From Odontocerum albicorne (taxonomy: Eukaryota; Arthropoda; Insecta; Trichoptera; Odontoceridae): DNA of 64,000 nucleotides. Where the stretch lies: assembly GCA_949825065.1 (NCBI GenBank), contig OX463839.1, positions 33,303,540-33,367,539 of the forward strand, written 5' to 3'. Below, one piece after another: positions 59,056 through 64,000 of the stretch; position 1 is the stretch's first letter, and each line of letters begins with the position of its first letter. The position numbers and the translations under genes were made by a program. The notes under the pieces were generated by a model. That model did no database searches. It saw only the letters and a program-made list of their open reading frames with translations, and had not been told where the DNA came from.

Positions 59056-59143
59056 CATTAGACATTTGCCAGCGTTGTTGCATCTTCACGTGCAGTAGCA
59101 TTGTCCAATACATGCCATTGCGGACAGTCCTGTTCCTATATAG

Positions 59144-59619
59144 CATACATGGGCAAATGCGGCTTCGAGAGCCGCATGCGGCTCTTCGTTGGGTTAAGCG
59201 CGGCTCCCAATGTCTCTTATAAAAATAAAGATACTTTATTTCCCCATTATACTTGTATTTTCGCGATTTTCCTTTCTAAATGTTGTAAGTGACAAGATGC
59301 GCATGTATGAATGTAACTGTCAAAGACGCAAGTATTGGTGTATACGTGTGTGCTGTGATTTCAATGTGTAGGGTGCGTGCGCATCTTCTGCCTCTTTATG
59401 TGCGCAAACCACGCAAACCGTATGCGCTATTTTTATATTTTCTTATATGTGTAGTTTTTATACTTAATATAGCAATTACGATTTGTGTAGAATATGTAAT
59501 AAATTTGAATTTGTGTATTTAATACTACGTGAGAACGTGAATATGGTGTGGCTCTTTATACGAGTATATATGAAAATCCAGAATGTGGCTCTCGTTGACC
59601 TCATGTATGCCCACCCCTG
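59144..59619. mobile_element. hAT-type non-autonomous element with 8-bp target duplication
   Basis: CTATATAG (59136-59143 and 59620-59627) flanks a left end CATACATGGGCAAA and a right end TATGCCCACCCCTG. The left terminus has diverged from the expected CAGGGGTGGGCA. The interior has GCGGCTC repeats near the left and GTGGCTCTC near the right. No transposase. Confidence 0.85.
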
Positions 59620-60149
59620 CTATATAGTATTTACCATAAATTATAATCTACTTCAGTGTCCTATTTGGTAAGCATGCTAAGTAAGCACTCTGGTGTCTAT
59701 GATTAGAGTTTTATCTCTTTTTACTTTCAGACCTTAATTCATATGAATTTTATGTTGTAGATGTTATAGCTGAGAAGATGTCTTTAATACTCGTAGCACT
59801 GTTGCAACAACTTTTACATCTAAAAAAGAATGCTAATAATAATAATAAAAGGATAATTTATATAGCGCCGTTTAGAGACCAGAATCTCTAACTCGGAAAT
59901 CAATATCACCATTCTTTAAAATGTTACAAAAAATAAGTTAAGAGTAAGGATAATAAGATGGGGGCTGCATCCAATATTTTGGGTACTTTCCGGCATCTGC
60001 ATATGTAAATTAAAAAAACATATTTTGTAAGAAAGTTGTAGAAAATTTACCCAGGGAAGAGGACTATGAAGAAACCTTTGTAGATCTTCCGATATGTGAA
60101 AGTAACATTCGGCTTTAGGTGGAGTAATACATTATGTGTGTGAAGTATT

Positions 60150-60540
60150 ATAGCAGGCGAAGAGGACAGAGCTTCAGACTTTCCTATCACAACACACATT
60201 TTTAGCCTCTTCTACATTCATATATCTTCTCATACAGCGCCTATAATTTCTCTAACTTTTTATATTTCCTTTTAAGATATCATACACTTGATTGAACCAT
60301 ACTTTCCTTGGTCTTCCTCTACCACACTTTCCACCCACATTTGTAATGTATATTTGTTTTGTTAGTCTGTCTTCATTCATTCGTCCTACATGCCCAATCC
60401 ATCTCAGAGTGCTCTTCTTCATCATATTTAATATATCAGCCTTAAGCTCTCATTCATCCCTAATCACTTAATTTAATAGTCTGTCATACCATGTCTTCTT
60501 CTCAGTGCATGCATTTCTATGTTTTACTTCCATACATATG
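60150..60540 (-). mobile_element. LINE 3' end, family L1w (copy g)
   Basis: The minus strand carries the same tail and GR-rich segment (CTTCCTCTACCACACTTTCC on the plus strand) and the GHVGR segment (TCGTCCTACATGCCCAATCC on the plus strand). Confidence 0.65.
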
Positions 60541-60705
60541 TCCTCAGTGAGATACAGGCAAAAGCCTAGTTTACTGGGGACACGACAAATGAAAGGCAAC
60601 AAATCCAGATTCATTAAAATTGTGTGTCCAAATTAAACTACCTGTTGTTGTTTTGCAAATTATGTATATTTCTTGTCATGTGTAAAATAAATAAATAAAT
60701 AAATA
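60541..60705 (+). mobile_element. LINE 3' tail with AAAT repeat
   Basis: GCAAAAGCCTAGTTTACTGG and AAATTATGTATATTTCTTGT precede AATAAATAAATAAATAAATA, resembling the 3' end of the LINE at 20.5 kb. No coding part. Confidence 0.45.
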
Positions 60706-61400
60706 CATGCAGGGGCGCTGCGCGTTCATATGTGCAATGTGTGCATTCAAATAATAAATATCAATTTAATACATACCTATTCTAAGAAAACTATTCTTGT
60801 TAGAAATTCAATTATTGACTTTTGCTTAAAGCTATCTGTCATTTTCGTTGCTTGCTAAATTATGTTTTCTTTTGAGACACATTAGTTATTTTGAGTTATA
60901 TTCTTCTTGTCTCTCAAACCACTTCATGGCAACATATATGTTATGCATCGAAAACCTCCAGAATGTGTAGGACTAATATTCTCTCCCTCAACAATCTCTT
61001 CATTTGATGTTGGTCTTGTAGGGTAAGTTCGATTTATTCCCAATTATTCCCTTATAGTTCCAAATTTGGAATCCACGTCGTTCTTTATGACATCTTCATC
61101 GCATTCAGTGTATATTAAAATTTATTTTATTGCTTCCGTGATGTCTTCTTTAACACCTTCTTTTAACTAATCAATGAGACTTGTGTCACTGTTACTAGAA
61201 CTTACTAACAGTATTTTCAAGGTTTGTGCCATGATTTTTTCAATGTTGATGCTTCTAGTGGATTCCAACATTTTATTACCACGTATCAGCAGTTCTTGAA
61301 ATCAGTTTTCTTATGGAAACTGATTCCTTATTACTTAATTTTTTCGGTTTTTAATATATTTGGTCCAATCACGATATTCGAAATTCTACAAAACATTTTT
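60706..61400. other. Intergenic, no gene recognised
   Basis: Short frames only. Minus-strand sequence near 60950-61250 may be old transposon material, but no motif is convincing. Confidence 0.35.
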
Positions 61401-61404
61401 AAAA

Positions 61405-62100
61405 CCCTTTAAGTGCTGAATAAAATTTCATAAAAAGTCACAAAATGAGTCAATTATCTATTAAAAATAAAGTTAAAGATATAATTGCGATTTTTTATAT
61501 GTATATGTTCATAATTTGCTGCATCTACATATATTCACCTTCAGAATTAAATTTAAAATATATATTAAGTATTAATTAAAAAAGGAAATAAAGAGAAAAA
61601 AAGGGAAAAGGGCGAAACTTTTTTGAGAATCATTTCTTTAAACTTAGTAGTAATAAAGAGCATACAACTTTAAAAAAAAAACAACAATTTTCCGGGTTTT
61701 ATCTGAAAATAAAATAAAAATATAATATTAGAAGTATATTTTTAAAAAAGTATATATTTTTTATAAATTATGAATGACCATTGCATTGCCTCTACGTAGA
61801 ATCTGCAGTCAAACATTGACAACATTTTTTTATATTTGAATAAACAAATCTCAAGGGCGAGACTAATTTTCAGTGACAAATTCTTGACAAAATTTGAAAC
61901 ACGTGTAGAAAAACCATATGAGCATTTTTTACGAAAGAATGTCAGAAGTTGGGAAAAAAGGTCTACTCAATAGTATTCGGATATAGCCGCACCGTGCACT
62001 CAAAACCTGCGTTTTTTACAGAGCGTGGGATAAATCCAAACTTCGCACTTGAGAGACGTACACGGTGATTCGGATTTATCCGCACCTCGCACCTAAAGGG
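61405..62100. mobile_element. piggyBac-like MITE (probable)
   Basis: The right end CGCACCTAAAGGG is followed by TTAA (62101-62104). The left end CCCTTTAAGTGC at 61405 is preceded by TTTTAAAA, close to a mutated TTAA. CG-rich repeats TTCGGATTTATCCGCACC and TTCGGATATAGCCGCACC lie near the right end, as in other piggyBac-type MITEs here. Confidence 0.55.
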
Positions 62101-62354
62101 TTAATACTGCCTAAAATAATCGCGTGACTTGACAACTTTATTGTTATATTGCAATATCGTGTAACAAAATGACGACGCCGTATGCGAGTGTAATAAACTG
62201 CATTAAATTGGTTAGAAATTTAATTTTAGGCTCTTTACAACAGATGAAATTAAAAGTCATTCTAAAAGCAATTCAAAGAAAATCGTTGGAAAGTTGAGGA
62301 AATGTTGCTATCATCAACATCACGCAATTCCCCTTTCAAGGTAGGTGAGAAAAC

Positions 62355-63389
62355 CAGGGCTGTGGAGTCGGAGTTGGAGTCGGAGTCGCGGTGTTTGGGC
62401 CGGAGTCGGAGTAGGAGTCGTAAAAAACGAGCGACTCCGACTACTTTTTCGTTAAAATTTAAAATACATTTTTTTTAAATTATTATAATGAATATGTATT
62501 GTGCACGAATATTAAACTTGCAGGCGCAAGTCGCGCCGATATGGTGAATCACCGAGATCCATTTAATGCATCAAGTCTACGAAAATGTGTTTGTCTCCTT
62601 CTTTCTCACGTCGAAAGAAAATTCTGTTGGCTGGGATCTATGTTAACCCCATGGTTCGATCCATATTGACGGAAGAACAAATAAATAGAGCTAAAAACGC
62701 TGTTTGAATTAACCGTTCGTATGAAAGGCCTTCGACTAGAAAAAGAGACGACAGCAGGCAGCGTACACCAAGTATCATCATCTTCATCCGACACCGCTGA
62801 ATCTGAAGACGATTTAGAAAAATATCTCAATGAACAAGATAAACTAAAACGTCCTCGTTTGAATCACAGTCCCAATATAGATGAAGGAGACTCTATTTCA
62901 AAATTTAAAATTGAATTTTATGATGCATTGAAAATAATGGAAAAAATTGACCGAACTTATAAGTTAAATGTTGAAATGGCAATACAGTGGTATCTAGAAA
63001 TCGTAAAAGATTCAGCATTGATCGTTACAGCATTACCGCCAACCCAAGTATCCGTAGAGCGGTTATTTTCCGCTCTTAAAATTTTCAATTCTGATTTGAG
63101 AGCCTCTACGAATACAGATTTAATAGAAGCAATGTTGTTTTTAAGAATAAATTCTAATAAATAATTATTAAAGTTTGATCTTGTTTTATTTTATCCGTAT
63201 AACATGAAAAAAATGGCTATATGCAAAGGTAGGAAACAACCTGATAAAATTGAGCTTTTTTGAGTCGGAGCTGTGGAGTCGGAGTTGTGGGGTCGGAGTC
63301 GTGGAGTTGTGGAGTCGGAGTCGTGTTGTTGGTAAATATAGGAATCGGAGTCGGAGTCGTGTCTTTTTTCTTCCGACTCCACAGCCCTG
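62355..63389 (+). mobile_element. hAT transposon, internally deleted, with GGAGTCGGAGT subterminal arrays
   Basis: GAGAAAAC (62347-62354 and 63390-63397) is the 8-bp target duplication. Termini are CAGGGCTGTGGAGTCGGAG and its complement. Both subterminal regions (62362-62447 and 63262-63379) are packed with GGAGTCG units. The interior keeps the transposase C-terminus. At 1035 bp it is far shorter than an autonomous hAT element (commonly 2.5-5 kb). Confidence 0.93.
62721..63164 (+). pseudogene. hAT transposase C-terminal fragment, 147 open codons
   Basis: An uninterrupted frame from ATG 62721 has an acidic Ser-rich stretch (SSSSSDTAESEDDLEKYL) and then the hAT C-terminal dimerisation domain: WYLEIVKDSALIVTALPPT, QVSVERLFSALKIF and an end IEAMLFLRIN. 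The upstream transposase with the catalytic residues is absent. The open frame suggests a young deletion copy. A retained binding function is possible but not shown. Confidence 0.85.
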
Positions 63390-63694
63390 GAGAAAACTAA
63401 TCAACATTTATTGCTTTATTTGCGTACCTTACTCACTCCAATTCAATGCATACACCTTATGCACAATATTTCATTAGTCACAATTTCAACCTTCTTTTAT
63501 ATTTAACAATATGTTTGATTTGTTATAATTTTCTCTATCTCTGTCAGGGTGTGACAGGCGCCCTCGGGCGCAGAGCTAAAGGGGGCGCAAAGTTAGTAAC
63601 CAAAAGTAATATTTTTTTGAAAGCTTTTTCTTAATTTTTCCATGCTATGTCGAAACTTTAGTTAAAAATATTTGAAATGTGTTCGAATGAAAGT

Positions 63695-64000
63695 GGTTGA
63701 TTTCGGTGACCTAGATGGTAAGACGCCTGCCTTCCGGCCCGGGTGTACAGCACCGGTACAAGGACTGTAAAATAGGTGGTTGGCTGCCGCTCAATCCTCG
63801 GAGGTTCCGGGTTGCTTCTTAGGTTTTCGGTGAAGAGAAATGGTAAAACAAAGATGATGATATATTACGAGTACAATACAACAATGTACAATTACATTTT
63901 CACAAACAATTTTAAAATAGATTTCCTAATTTCTGTGACACATACGTTCGGTGTACGATTTGTAACTCAGATTTAAAAAAAAGGATTCCAGTCTAGTATT
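63695..64000 (+). repeat. tRNA-derived SINE, runs to window edge
   Basis: A-box-like GTGACCTAGATGGTAAGACG and B-box-like GAGGTTCCGGGTTGC are followed, after an A-rich tract at 63976-63983, by GATTCCAGTCTAGTATT, matching the body of the SINE at 31220-31460. Confidence 0.55.

Overview
The window is AT-rich animal nuclear DNA. It has split genes with GT-AG introns and a dense, mostly decayed load of mariner, Tc1-like, piggyBac, hAT, LINE and SINE sequence. The repeat content and gene type point to an arthropod, most likely an insect; I cannot name the species from sequence alone.

Host genes. There are two genes in direct tandem on the plus strand, both ABC transporters of subfamily C in the MRP4/ABCC4 style. 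Gene A is cut by the left edge of the window. Its last 12 exons (69-16490) encode 713 residues: the second membrane domain and second nucleotide-binding domain (NBD2). Gene B (start codon 27538, stop codon 57291-57293) appears complete. I reconstruct 23 coding exons whose lengths sum to 4071 nt, a 1356-residue full transporter (TMD1-NBD1-TMD2-NBD2), with every junction in phase. The two genes share exon phases and several identical exon lengths (227, 151, 118, 173 and 100 nt), so they arose by duplication. They differ in one intron inside NBD2: exons of 240 and 187 nt in gene A equal a single 427-nt exon in gene B. Gene A also has a longer extracellular loop at the start of TMD2. Gene B uses one probable GC-AG intron.

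Region by region. 1-16.5 kb is gene A, whose introns hold a Mos1-like mariner (6.4-7.7 kb), a second mariner (8.3-9.5 kb), and a piggyBac-type element with a palindromic mariner derivative inside it (11.6-12.6 kb). 16.5-27.5 kb is intergenic: a candidate promoter and leader exon for gene B (18.4-18.5 kb), a piggyBac element carrying a LINE (19.4-21.4 kb), a hAT-type element with 8-bp target duplications (22.9-23.7 kb), a LINE reverse-transcriptase fragment, and half of a Tc1-like element. 27.5-57.3 kb is gene B; its introns hold mariners, MITEs, SINEs, LINE ends, tandem repeats, two foldback elements with hammerhead-ribozyme-like cores (49.7-51.0 kb), and a Tc1 copy split by a palindromic mariner (51.3-53.3 kb). 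57.3-64 kb is intergenic with hAT elements (including one with a 147-codon open transposase C-terminus), a piggyBac-like MITE, LINE tails and a SINE.

Function. Both genes should encode plasma-membrane ATP-driven exporters of organic anions and conjugates. A tandem ABCC4-like pair is the kind of family expansion linked to xenobiotic handling in arthropods, but substrate specificity cannot be read from the sequence. The main non-gene signals are a strongly over-represented octamer (TACTCGTA, 22 exact copies on both strands), the hammerhead-like motifs, and the repeated palindromic mariner derivatives.
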